Shown here piece after piece: positions 33,968 to 46,058 of a stretch of DNA of 64,000 bases. The stretch comes from Rhexocercosporidium sp. MPI-PUGE-AT-0058 (taxonomy: Eukaryota > Ascomycota > Leotiomycetes > Helotiales), in the NCBI GenBank assembly GCA_020746875.1, contig JAGTJL010000022.1, positions 310,001 to 374,000 of the forward strand. The letters are read 5' to 3'. The notes below the pieces were generated by a model. That model saw only the letters and a program-made list of their open reading frames with translations. It had not been told where the DNA came from and did no database searches. Position numbers and translations under genes: made by a program. The stretch's first letter is position 1; each line of letters opens with the position of its first letter.

Positions 33968-35092
33968 AGAGAGAGAGAGAGAGAGCTGTTTGGTGGGGAT
34001 ATGGAGGAAGGGAGTGGATTGTGTAAGAGCTGGGAAGTGCACTGTAGATGTGGAAAGGGTGTGAACTGTCAGGAACATAGGTGGAAGGATCAATAGCTTA
34101 AGCGCAAAAGGGAGTACGTGTCAGAAACCAATTTCTACTCATTATTGTATGGTAACTCTGCAAGGTTCTCTTTTGTTTCTACTCAAGTTAATGGGACATT
34201 CGATACCGAGAAAATTCTATGTTTTGTTCACGCCTGTCATCTCTTCTTCTTGCACTTGATTCTTTTAAAAATAGTATCTCGAGGGAATTGCTATCTATCT
34301 TTAAGTCGCTCTAGAAGTATCCCGTTTGCAAGCTGAGTGTGGTCAATCATACCCGGGGATTCATTGAGGTTTTAGATTCTGCGTCTTCCTTATCGCAGTA
34401 ACCCCCTTTCCCTTTCCGAAAATTAAGTTATAGAAACTCTATTCAGGTTGTTCTGTATCTGTCATCCAGGTTACCCAGTTGACGCATAGCTCAAGCTGCT
34501 TCTTGTAGTTGGGGGAAAGTTAGTAAATCCCTTCAATTAAGCGAGATTTTATTCTCGATGGAAGGGATCCTAAGTGTACTTCGGTGATGCAAATACTGCG
34601 CCTAGCTTGATTGTATTGATAGTCCGTTATTTTGAAGAGTTAGCTCCAGACCACGGCACGTTGCAGGTTTGGTAGGTTAAATTCCTTATTGATTGGGTGG
34701 GTATCTAAGGAGTCTTTTCAAGGGCGTGTTTTCTGTGAGGGGTCTTCAAGAGCAGGTAGGAGACGGAAGATGGGAATTAGCACGATTGGTTTGCTGGGAA
34801 TGTACACCGAAGATGTGTGAAGGACGTAAGTGTAAATTCGATCAAAATTTAATTCGAACCTGTGCCTAATTCTTGCTCAGAGAGAAGATCAGACAATTGT
34901 TTCCCCCAGAAGGAGAGTACCGAAATCTCTCCGACTTTGAAAAAGTAGCGTCGCTTGCAAAAGATGTGATTATTTTATGAGACAGTCGATTCTATCTAAA
35001 CCTAAATTCAAACCATTAAAGTAGATAAGATTTCTCTCATATGTCCATCACGTATATTACCCATTGGAAGAAATCATTCGAAGTGAGGAGTC
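33968..35092. other. Convergent AT-rich intergenic region
   Basis: 1.1 kb between the esterase stop and the stop of the minus-strand surface protein. No open frame with domain character and no RNA gene is seen. Confidence 0.5.
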
Positions 35093-36693
35093 TCACCACA
35101 TCCCCAAAACGAACACAAACACAAATCCAAGAAGACAAACAAGCAGTTCCCACACTCCCACCCGAATCCTTAATCCAACCGATTTTGGATCGTCACCAAG
35201 CGGACCAGTAGGCCCGGAATCACTAGGTGTACCTGCCGGATATTCCGGGCTAGTGGTGACCACATTCACAGGTATCGTCGTGGGATTCGCGATGACTACG
35301 AAAGTCTCGCTTCCAATAACAGTCGTCCGTCCAGTCAAACCAGACAGCCGATTATTCATGGGAACAGTGGTCGAGCCTGGTAGGACGACGTTCAAAGTTC
35401 CCGATATGAGGGTGGTACGTCCTGGAAGTGGAGTGGTGATGTGATTGACTGGCTTAGGAAGCGAGACTGCTAAGGTTGTAGGCTCAGAAAGTATCACGAA
35501 GGTTGAGGAGCCGATGACTGTTGTGCTGCCTTTCAAACCTGGCAGATAACTGTTGACTGGGATTGTTGTTGAGCCTGGGAGAATGACATCTAGGATTCCG
35601 GAGATTGATGTTAGGCGTCCGGGTAGTGAAGCCGTGAGACCATTTCCATGGACGGATCGAGTGATAGATAGTGCCACGGTTGTCGGATTTGGAACGACGA
35701 CAAATGTCTGGCTGTTGACGACTGTGATGCTCCCTGTTAAAGAAGGCAGGAATGGATCCAGAGGTACCATAGTCGAGCCTGGTAACACTACACCCAATCC
35801 AGTCGCTAGAGATGTCACTCGACCAGGCAGCGTGTGAGCAATACTGCTTACCTGTCCAGGCGCCGGATTGGAGATGATGGTGGGCGGAATGCCATCCAGA
35901 GGGTCTGTAGCATCAAGAGCTGGTACCGAGATGAAGATGCCTTCATCATCAACGAGGACTGCTGGAGGAGTGTCATCTGAAATTCCAACGTTGGTGCCAG
36001 TGTCATCAACGAAGAAGGCTGGGGTAGAGTCGTCGACAAGTGAATCCGAGGGGCCAGGACCGGGACCAACCGTGTCATCTGTCGCATTTGTTTTGAAAGG
36101 GTCCCATCTGCCCGCGTCATCACCGTCTCCCTCTGGTTCAATGTCAACGGTGCCTGGCTCGAGGTTTGCGTCGCCTTCCGGTGCGCCTGCGACATCCTCA
36201 TCTGGCTGGCCAGATGGTTCGCTTATCGTTCCCGGGGCTGCAAAGTTCCCTGGATCATCAGATGGGGACGGTGGCTTTGGGTCTAAGGTTGGATCAATGG
36301 ATGGAACGCCGTTGTCTACCGGTTCAAGATCTATGAGTGCACCTGTGCTGGTGGGTGTTGTTGCTGTGACTGGCCCATTGAGCGATGGTGTTGGTCCGTT
36401 TTGAAGAACAGTAGTTGGGCTTGAGGATGGAATGTCCTCGCCAATATCACTCTGTGAAGGAAGATCGTCTCCTGGATCGGAGATGAACTCGGTTGGAACT
36501 GAAGGTAGATCTAGACTGATTGAAGTTGAAGTCCTTGTGCTTGTCGTTGGAAATGTGATGTTTCGGTAGTGTGTGGAGACTGGGGCATCGTTAGACCCTA
36601 GAACTAGAGTGTTACCCAATTCCACTCACCAGTGACAGCATCTACGCAAAAATGCAAAGTAACAAGCACGAAAATCAAGTTTAAGTAAGCCAT
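35093..36693 (-). CDS. Repeat-bearing cell-surface protein, probably GPI-anchored
   Basis: Exons 36693-36630 and 36579-35093 (intron with CTAACG branch site) give 516 residues. It starts with a signal peptide (MAYLNLIFVLVTLHFCVDA), then about 230 residues of acidic Ser/Thr/Pro/Asp-rich sequence, then three repeats of about 60 residues. Each repeat follows LPGRxTSxxxxLxVxLPGST, a proline-rich turn, then GSxTVxxSxTFVVxxxPTT. A hydrophobic tail ending LLGFVFVFVLGMW fits a GPI-attachment signal. I recognise no named family; the repeats are probably beta-strand units. It is likely an adhesin-like or wall protein. Its promoter region is shared with the divergent protease-like gene. The first exon encodes only the signal peptide. 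Confidence 0.8.
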
Positions 36694-37959
36694 CGAAGCA
36701 ATCTTATGAGTTTTTGTCACTCAAAAGGATACAATAAGCCGGAGGATTCAGTGATACTTATATTAAGCAGCTTTCCTCAATCAGATACCCGACTTGCCTA
36801 GATTATTTCTACTTTGAATCAACATACTACGCTGTGCCTTCATTGAAGATTTGTGACAAAGGCCCCCAAAAGTGCTGCGGTCGAGTGCTATTCAGTCTCG
36901 ATGGCTCGAAACGGATTGAAGGTGCCGAGGTTGAAGACTGAGTGGTTGAATTCGCAGTGGATGAACGCCAAGTTGGCAAAGGCATCGTTATTCAGCAGTG
37001 TGCGTATTGAAGAAGAGGGTGTCGTGAAGTATTTGTTTTGACGTGTGCCTCGAAGGTCATGTATGTCTCATCACATTATTGGAGCACGTTTTGGCAGGAA
37101 TAATACTCGCTTTTTTCGACATCATCACTTCACTAGAACATGGGGAATTCATTATTGGATACAATGGAAACCTTGAATTGGACGGGAATGAATACTAGAA
37201 TCTTCCAAATATGCATCTTAGAGCAGCCTACTTCGCGGCTGTATTGCTTCTTTCAAATGATGCTAAGAGCGTGCAATGACAAATATATTTCTAACAGTAC
37301 AAGGGCATCGCCCGCTCGGCTGTCTGTCCACTGAATGATAACAACCTCCACGAAAATATCGATCAGCTGTACGTTAACTGAATCCCATCGATCCACAACT
37401 TCATGTTTTGGTGGTGGCAGTGACTGTGAAGTGGTTGGATATTTCGCCCATTTCGCCAAGCGAGTTTGGGGGCATCTGCACCCCATGATATTAATCACAT
37501 CTAGCACGCAACCAGCACACCCTAAAAAGCAAACAACTGCCTTATCGCTCCAGATAAACAGCAGGTACCACTCCCCATCCCGTTCGTAAACTTGGGATGG
37601 GATAAGCTTCGGCCTCAGAAGCAGTGCGGCTGAGAGGGTGCTGCAGCTGGATTACAAACGATTAACCGTGTCTTAGAACGCCATACCAAGACTCCTCCAT
37701 CCAAAATCCCACTTCGGTAGTCTAGAATAGTACCAGATATCGTATGGTATGATCCTTCTGCCAGCCAAGAACTGAGGCGAAGATAGCTTACAGTCTAACT
37801 TGGCACCCTATCATGTGTAAAACACAGATGCGGCGCCACTCCATTTCGCACGGAAAGAACGAAGAACTCGCAGTCATGCACAATTGAGATTACTCTTCTT
37901 TCTTTGAAATCACTAAGCCTTTCGCCTTGTACACTGAGATGTTTCAAACGAACCTGAAG
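36694..37959. other. Shared promoter region of two divergent surface-protein genes
   Basis: 1.27 kb between start codons. A 62-codon frame at 36853-37041 is too weak to call. No repeats or RNA genes are seen. Confidence 0.5.
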
Positions 37960-40373
37960 ATGAGTTCGCTTCATCAATCGCGACTTCTGACTTCGGTTAT
38001 CCTCTTAGTCCTCTTGAATTTACCACCATGCTATACCAGTTCGTCCTCGCTTGAGCTTGATGAGAAGTCTAGCATCACCACTACAACCACGGATGCCAAA
38101 CTAGTAGCACGCTCTACATCCTCAGCAGTTGAACCGCTTAGCGGAAAGCCAAACACTGCGGTCGCTGCTCCAGGCACATCGCTCTTGGAAACCCCGGCGG
38201 CATCAGAGGTTCCTACAGATGGCAATTATGCAGCTACGTTTCCATTGGGAATCTACCCGACTCAAGATTGGTATGTGTGTTCATCAAATGTCAATTTCTA
38301 TTCTGATGTCTTGCCCGAATATCATTCTCAGAACTGGTGAATCGATTTGCGACACTTTTATGTTCATGACAGTTGTATGTTGTACAAGATGGAGAAATTA
38401 TTACCAGGCAAAACACCGCATCTGTCGAGTTCCGCAACAAATGCTAAATAGACCAAGTGTTCGAACATTATTTTGGGAAATATGCTGAAAACATCCACAG
38501 GGATGGTAACGACGGGCCTTGGTCATCCTTCGCTATCAAAGTTGGCAAACCACCACAGACCCAAAAAGTTTTTGTCTCAACCTCGGCTCGCAATATCCTC
38601 CTCGTCAATCCTTCAGGCTGTTCCTCAGCAGATACAAGCAATTGCGCTACCTTACGCGGAGGCATTTTCAACTCATCAAGATCCATAACCTGGAAACCAA
38701 ACACAGCGAGGGGTACCAATGCTACATATCCCATTTTGGATGACTCATCCCTGGGGTACAACGATAATGGAACCTTTGGGTATGATGATGTTGCTTTTCA
38801 GTTCTTTGAAAGTGATTTGGGTGCAGCTGCAAATCGAAGTATTGGTGTGTTTTCCAGTACGAGCAGCTACTTGGGGCTTTTTGGAATTTTACCACGTTCG
38901 ACCACGTTCTCGAGCTCGGAGGGTCCGGTGGATGGCTATCTACAGTACATGTTCAATAGTGGTTCGATACCGAGTCTCACTTGGGCCTATACGGCTGGAA
39001 CTCGTGAGTTGTTTCACACATCCGCAGTCATGATAAGTCTTGACCTCATGGATTGAAGCTGATTCATTCCAGGTGTTGGGAAATATCAAGCGAGTTTACT
39101 TTTTGGGGGTTACGACCAGGCGAAATTCAACGCCCACGAGATCACCTGGCAATTCAACACCAATGAGGTCCGAGACCTTACCGTCCAACTACAATCAATC
39201 AATGCTTACGGATGGAACGATGGCAGGGTACAGGCATCTCTACTTCCCAGTACAATCTCCGCATTTCTCGACTCATCTCTGCCATATATCTGGCTCCCGT
39301 TAGAATCCTGTCTGCTGTTTGAAAAAAGATTTGGCCTGATTTGGGACCCAAAAACGGAGCTATACCTAGTGAACGAGACCTTACACCAGTCACTCCTAGC
39401 CGATGATCCTAGTGTAATTTTCACGCTCAATAATGGCACTTCTGGATTCGTCGTCAACATCACCTTGACATATGCACTTTTAGATCTGACGGTCTCGAGT
39501 CCAATCGTCAGAGCCTCGACGCGCTACTTCCCATTGAAGCGAGCCAGTAGTCCATCACAGTATATCCTCGGCCGAACATTCTTCCAAGCAGCATACGTGA
39601 TTGCGGATTACGAGCGTGGGAACTTCTCAGTCCACTCGGTCAACTCGGCCACGTATGATACGGAAGAAATCTCACCAATCTATTCACCAGGCTCGACAGG
39701 CCCGCGGTTTATTGACACGACTGGTGCTATCGAGCCTTCTTTCAATTCTTCTTCGAGTGTCGGTCCTGCTGTTGGTGGTACGATTGGTGGTGTCGCACTC
39801 GGAGGGATCCTGACTCTGATATACTTCTTCTACGTGAGGCCTCGCCAACAGAAGCTAGTTGACGAGGAGAAAACAGCTGAGATTTCGACACCACCTCCCC
39901 CTCCTGTAGAGGTGGTAGAAGATTCGACATTCATGAAGCCGGAGCTGGACAATGACGCGGTACAGATATACGAGACAAACGCTGATAGAGGGGCTGTTGA
40001 GACGGAAGTGCAGGAGCAGGCTCTTTATGAATTGGACTACAGAAGAGATATAGTGGAGTCGGATGCACAGGAAAGATGTCTGTATGAATTACCTGCGATG
40101 GAGGAAGTGAGGACCGAGCTGAGAGCTGAGGATCATACTATCGTTGAATTGGCAAGTCCCATTCCGCAGATGACCAATGATGAGGTATTTGTCGTCGCAG
40201 ATAGCAACCCTGTTGCGGTCTCGCCAGATCATTCCTTCCTGCCAGAACATTCTATATCGGAACTCGACGCCAACAAAGACGTCAGGTATATCAGACTACG
40301 GAAGACCGAGGCAACAAACCCCAGCAATAGCTCATCCTCAAAATGGACTTGGATATCCTTCAGGCAGAAATGA
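37960..40373 (+). CDS. Membrane-anchored aspartyl-protease-like protein, first catalytic Asp missing
   Basis: Three exons, 37960-38270, 38501-39003 and 39073-40373, give 704 residues; the ATG at 37939 is an alternative start. A signal peptide (residues 1-28) is followed by a pepsin-fold region beginning DGNDGPWSSFAIKVG. The first active-site loop, normally DTGS, reads FVSTSARNILLV, so the Asp is replaced by Ser. The second keeps Asp in AFLDSSLPYIWLP. RTFFQAAYVIADYERGNFSV closes the domain. Then comes a Ser-rich stalk, one membrane helix (VGGTIGGVALGGILTLIYFF) and a 175-residue cytoplasmic tail with Pro-rich and repeated acidic Leu/Tyr motifs (QALYEL, RCLYEL, VQIYET). It looks like a catalytically dead surface receptor, not an active protease. 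The pepsin family is clear; the receptor role is inferred. Confidence 0.87.
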
Positions 40374-41693
40374 ATAGCACTGGATTAAATGAATTGGTTA
40401 AGAAACGGGTCGGTGGGTCGGGGCTTGTCAGGCCAAGGTTGCAAGACACCTCGCTGAGTCGATATGAATCCCATCACATTCCATATGATAAGATTACCGA
40501 TGGAGGCAGAGGTTTTAGCAGTCGTGCAAACGTACATACCGCCTCGAGCCCCTTCTGTCTTGTTTGGACTCGCTTGATCCAGGGGCTCCAGGCGAGACGG
40601 AGTTACGAGCCTACCAACACGAGTCTGTGCGCTACAGGCTGTTTGGCGAGGCACTTTCAGGCTTTCCAAACCCAAAGTCAGTGACTTCACTTGACAATAA
40701 CAGAATAACGATATAATCATTAGCTTTAAAACTAGAATGTAGTGTAAAGAAATAGTTCTTCTATCTTTTCCTCACCTAGCTTTATAAATTAAGCCTTTGC
40801 GCAAGAAATTCAACTTTACATTTGGCTGTGAAATGCCCTGTAGCGCACAGACCTGTGTTGGTAGGCTCGTTAAGCGACCTGGTGTTGTGATGGTTTTGGT
40901 GCTGTGTGTCGTCGACCAGCAGCTATCTGCATCTTCATTCACAAACAAAAGTCTAAATTGAAAGCCGTCAAATACCCGATCTCTTCTTCTTTCCGTCTTT
41001 CCGTTTCGATATTTGTTGCATGAATGCAAGTATCGTTGCCTCGCGAATGTCGTTTCACTAATGAGATGACAATTTTGTCGTTCCTACCACATTACATTCG
41101 AAACTTTTAGCTTTCCATAAGTTCTGGGGGCGGAATTGTTCTTATCCCTCGCCTACACACTCGCCTCTCTAAATGCCGCACCCCATCTCAGAAGCCGTGC
41201 CAAGTCTCTCGCATCTCAGGATCCTTACCCCGCACCCCACCACACGTGGTATATTTTGCTGTTCAAGCACATAGACGATCATAATTTGCAAAGCCAAGTC
41301 TACGAGAGTGCCTAAACTGGTCCTTTTATTGGCCCATCTACCCTAGTTTCGATTTCAGAGCTCGTTAAGCCTTCTATTGACTATTTGCCGCTGTAGACAA
41401 GTGCTGAATTTGCGCAGCCGTAACAAAACTTCTATGTGGGCATGTGGGCATGTGAGCATCGGCTTAGGTTACGCCGACGAATCATTTACAACATCTCAAA
41501 GATATCTACATCGAGATTCCTGGATATTGAGCTCTCAGGGCCATACATTCCATTCCGACGAACGCTTCAATTGAAAGTTCTGGTCGACCATCCTCCACAT
41601 CTCTTGGCTTGAAGCACTACCTGAGTCTTGTCGTCTTTCATTATCTCTGAAGACACTGATAAGCTCGCCAGAGTACCTTAACTGAATTCTACA
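40374..41693. other. Intergenic region holding an inverted repeat
   Basis: 1.3 kb before the monooxygenase gene. Apart from the inverted repeat listed separately, no gene or RNA is recognised. Confidence 0.5.
40588..40882. repeat. Inverted repeat, MITE-like
   Basis: The arm at 40588-40638 returns reverse-complemented at 40837-40882. A core of about 31 bp (ACGAGCCTACCAACAC, then GTCTGTGCGCTACAGG) differs at only two or three positions. Loop length is about 200 bp. No clear target duplication was found outside the arms, so an old miniature element or a palindromic duplication are both possible. Confidence 0.6.
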
Positions 41694-43849
41694 ATGTCTC
41701 AAAACTTCGACGTTATAATCTGCGGCTCCGGCTCAGCAGGTCTCTGCGCCGCAGTCTGGCTCGCCCGTCATGGCATAACTTGCAAGATCCTCGAGAAGCG
41801 CTCTGGGCCTATGAAAATGGGCCAAGCAGATGGCGTACAATGCCGAACCGTCGAAATCTTTGAGAGTCTCGGGCTCTCAGAAGATCTCCTACGAGAAGCA
41901 TATCACGTTCTTGAAGTGGCATTCTGGGCTTCTGATGATGATGGGAAGTTGGTCAGGACGAGTAGGACGGCTGATACGATGCCTGGATTGTCACATCAGC
42001 CGCATGTTATATTGAACCAGGCGATTGTTAACGGGTTCTTTTTAGAGGATATGAGGAAGTCTAATGGGCAGGGGGTAGATTATGGCTATTCGGTGAAGAG
42101 TGTGGACATTGAGGGTGAGAATATTGGAGACGCGAATGCGTATCCTGTGAGGGTTGTTGCGACGAAGAATGGGAAAGATGAGGTGTTGCAGGCAAAATAT
42201 GTCTTGGTAGGTTAATGAATTAAAAAAGGATGTTGTGAGTAGGGCTGATGCCTTTAGGGATGCGATGGTGCTCATAGTGAAGTCCGACACTCGCTTGGCT
42301 TCAAGATGGTTGGTGATAGTACAGACACTGTGTGGGGTGTCATGGATATCTATCCCAGAACCAACTATCCAGATATCAGACGTAAAGCGTCGTTGCGATC
42401 GAAGGCTGGAAACCTGATGGTGAGTGGCAGCAAAAAAATCATCTAACTCAAATACCCCTCCACTTGCTTCGACAGAACCTTGAATTGAATTCTGACGCCA
42501 CCCCAGATCATCCCCCGCGAAGGCGGTTCACTCGTCCGTTTTTATATCCAATTGCCAGCAGGCACCGTTGTAAAACAAGTCACATTAGACGATCTCCATC
42601 GCGCTGCTCGTCAAATATTCTATCCTTATACTATGGATTTCGCAGAAACAGTCTGGTGGTCAGCGTACGCAATCGGTCAACGTCTCGCGGATCACTTCTC
42701 AAAAGACAATCGGATATTCCTAACAGGTGATGCATGTCATACCCATTCACCAAAAGCTGGACAGGGTATGAATGTCAGTCTACAAGATGGGTTCAACATT
42801 GGTTGGAAGCTAGCTGCTGTCTTGCAAGGACGAGTAAGATCCCCCTAAATTTGACATCTCTCAAAAATAAAGGAACAACTTACAGAGGAATTATCAGGCT
42901 CCACCAGCCCTTCTAAAAACCTATAACATCGAGCGGGAAAAAGTAGCCGCCGACTTAATCGCCTTCGACCGCTCGTGGTCTAAACTCTTCTCCTCCCAAA
43001 TCGACGACACGAACGGGCACACCGCCGAATATTTCAGCGAGCAGTTCATCAAAGGTGGGAAGTATACCGCCGGTTTAACGGCACGATACGACGACTCTAT
43101 GGTTACGTCTAGCGAGAGGAGTACGAGTGCTCTGGCGAAGGATTTGACGGTTGGGATGCGCTTTCCTAGTGTACAGGTCGTGAGGTTTTGTGATGCGAGA
43201 GCGATGCAGCTTGTTAGGGCTCTGCCGGCGGATGGGAGGTGGAGGGTTCTAGTTTTTGCGGGGGATATGAAAGATGCGAAGAGTGCAGAGAGGTTGGAGA
43301 AGGTGAGTTTTTTATGTTGCTCCAGCAGTATTTCTTGTTCGAAGAAACGTGATGCTAACTTTTGCTCCCCAGCTGGCGACGTTCCTCCCATCAGACAACG
43401 GCCCAGTCCGCCGCTTCACTCTACAGGGCGCAGATATCGACAGTTTCATCGAACCCATCGTCATATTCCACGGGAAGAGAGTAGAGCTAGAGCAGGAACA
43501 GATCCCAGAATATTTCTGGCCCGCAACTGGGAAATGGGGGATGCGAGGTATGCTTTTCCTCTTCCCATTACATTTTACTTGCTGATAAGTATAATTCTAG
43601 ATCTCCACAAGACTTTCGTCGATGATGAGAGCTATAACTCAGGCCATGGACACGCGTATGATAAATACGGCATCGATGTGAATGAGGGGGCTGCGGTCGT
43701 GGTTCGGCCTGATCAATGTAAGTACCTAACACTCTTTCGCATTATTTTGCAGACAGCTTACATGTGATTCAGATATTTCTTTGATCACATCGATTGATGA
43801 CCATGAAGGCATCGGGAACTTTTTCGAAGGGTTCGTGTTGCGACCGTAG
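41694..43849 (+). CDS. FAD-dependent aromatic monooxygenase (phenol 2-monooxygenase-like)
   Basis: Seven exons: 41694-42206, 42258-42419, 42507-42833, 42898-43302, 43373-43547, 43601-43717 and 43773-43849. All phases match, giving 591 residues. FAD-binding motifs are in place: GSGSAG near residue 11, the DG motif GCDGAHSEVRHSLGF near 172, and the GD motif TGDACHTHSPKAGQGMN near 300. The last 200 residues resemble the thioredoxin-like dimerisation domain of phenol hydroxylase and 3-hydroxybenzoate 4-monooxygenase. Such enzymes add a hydroxyl group to aromatic rings using NADPH and oxygen. It is followed on the same strand by an SDR. The aromatic substrate cannot be told from sequence. Confidence 0.93.
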
Positions 43850-44834
43850 ATATGTCGGTCACATAGGAAGATGGATGATTTATATCGAAAACTTTGAGAC
43901 CTTTCTGATTTCATGCATGTGAGAGAATACATGCGTATACATATTGTGTAGATTCTGAGATAGGCAAACGTAGTACGAAAGTTACAATTGTGAGAGGTGA
44001 AATATGGGAGTTTTTTTTGGGGGTTTTTTTTGGAATATTTTGTTACCAACTGCCCCAACTGCTCCATTCTTTGCACGAGTTATGATTAGCTATAAAGGGT
44101 CGGAGACTCGGAAGTCTCGCTATTTAAACGAGAAGGAAGGGGCAGTCAAGCAAGCAGCATCAAGCGACTTCGAAGGTGAACAACTAGCAGTCTATATAAA
44201 GAATTACGAGAGTCTGTTAATAGATGAAATCAATGTTTCATTTCCCTACCTAGGTAGCTGACATATGTTCTCTAGCCATCCGGCCCCTGCTGCCAGAAGT
44301 CCACCCGATGTCACGTGCTTCTAAGTCTTCGTGATGTAGCAGCAGCGGCTTCAAATATCAAGCACAATACTCTTGCCGACAACAACTTTTACATCAATTG
44401 ATCAACATTTAGGAAATCACGCTCGCAACTGGAGCTTATGTTTATTCTCTCTCCATCACTATATCTATTATTGACGGAAACCTATGAGGCGCCCTAAGAT
44501 TCGCTACCCTATTTCCCAAAGCAGTAATTATTCTGCCATCGGCCGAGCAATCTTCCTTTTTGGGAAATTCTCAGTGCTCTTCGCCGTCAGCCACCCGAAG
44601 TGAAGCTGAATGCTGGAGTCTATCGCAGATATTTAACGAAAGATACAGTCGAGTTTGGGAAAGTAGCCGGCCGCAAGGAATGTTAATTCCGGAGCTGGCT
44701 GTGAATAAAAGGGCGATGTGTTCCTCCTTTCTCATGACATCTTGATCATTCCAATTTCAATCCCAAACTCATCAACACAAGCATGTAATAGACCAACATT
44801 CCAACAACAATTCAACATCAATACAAATCTCGCT
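43850..44834. other. Intergenic region upstream of an SDR
   Basis: 985 bp with G/T homopolymer runs at 44010-44030 and a CACGTG box near 44312. It is the likely promoter of the downstream SDR. No gene is supported. Confidence 0.45.
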
Positions 44835-45715
44835 ATGTCTTCAAACACAATCATCCTCATCACAGGAGCAAACACCGGTCTAGGTCTTGAGACCGTCAAG
44901 TCACTCTGTCAATCAGAACACGCATACACGATCCTCCTCGCAGGTCGTAGCATCGACAAAGCGAACGCAGCTGCAAAAACAACAGAATCAGAGTTCCCTT
45001 CAACTAGCAGTACAATCAGAACAGTACAAATTGACATCGAAGACGACGAATCGATCACTCAAGCCTTCAAGCACGTCTCGACCGAGTACGGACGTCTTGA
45101 TGTTCTAGTCAACAATGCGGGTTAGTAACTCCGTCTTTTCTTTTCATTTGTTCCAAATACGTACTGTAAATGGAGAAAAAAATATCTAGTATAGTACTGA
45201 CAACAATCACAGGTGGCCAATTCGACTATGTAGATGGCCTGAGCGCACGAGAAATGTGGACGAAATCCTGGTCCGTAAACGTCAGCTCGACCTACATCCT
45301 AACCTCAACATTCGTTCCCCTCCTCCTCAAATCCTCCACTCCCCGCATTATTTTCCTCGCTTCCGGCACCTCCAGCCTAACCACCGCCGGCAACTCGCCT
45401 TTACCCATCGATAAATCTCCCGCGGCGGGTTGGCCGAAAGAAGGGTTCGCTATCCCGGCGTATCGAGCAAGTAAGACGGGCTTGAATATGGTTGTGCGGG
45501 AGTTTGCGAGGATGCTGAAGAATGATGGAGTGAGGGTCTGGGGTGTTTCGCCAGGGTTCTTGGCTACAGGATTAGGGTTGGGGCAGGAGGCTAGTAGGAA
45601 GATGGGTGCGCTTGAGCCGAAGGTTGGGGCGAATTTCGTGAGGAGTGTTGTCGAGGGGGAGAGGGATGCGGATGTTGGGTTGGTGGTGAAGAAGGGTGAT
45701 GTGCAACCTTTTTAA
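44835..45715 (+). CDS. Short-chain dehydrogenase/reductase
   Basis: Exons 44835-45120 and 45213-45715, joined inside the NNAGG motif, give 262 residues. The NAD(P)-binding motif TGANTGLG is near residues 10-17, followed by NNAG at 93-96, the serine in FLASGTSS and the Tyr179/Lys183 pair in AYRASK. This completes the classical SDR active site. Relatives reduce ketones or oxidise alcohols in mould metabolism. It lies 1 kb downstream of the FAD monooxygenase on the same strand, with a separate promoter. The substrate is unknown. Confidence 0.9.
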
Positions 45716-46058
45716 GTCGGTCGGCTTCGATTTTTTTGATTTAGTGGTATAGATCAGATGTCAGTAAGAACTTCCACTTTCCTTTCTGGAAAATTTCGAG
45801 GCTTGAGAAAATCTTACGGCACTGTACAGCGTCATGTAAACTATAGTTGTTGTATCGCCCAGCTGCTTGTGCTTTAAACAAAGTGAGTTCAGTGACTAAG
45901 GGTGCTGCTATAGCTATAGTGGCTGGACTTGCAATAGTTGTTGACATCTAGGCTCAAATTGATATAACCAATCCCAAACTCGCTTAATATTTTGCCCCTG
46001 ACTTAACTCCCAAATAAAAGCCATCTTTCACATAAATATGCACCCCTTAACCCCCACC
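45716..46058. other. Convergent 3' region
   Basis: 343 bp between the SDR stop and the stop of the minus-strand hydrolase. No feature is seen. Confidence 0.5.

Noticed and set aside
36853..37041. 62-codon frame whose shifted reading contains LDGSKRIEGAEVED, reminiscent of porphobilinogen deaminase ends
   Set aside because: Too short, in a different frame from the ORF, and no other part of such an enzyme nearby.
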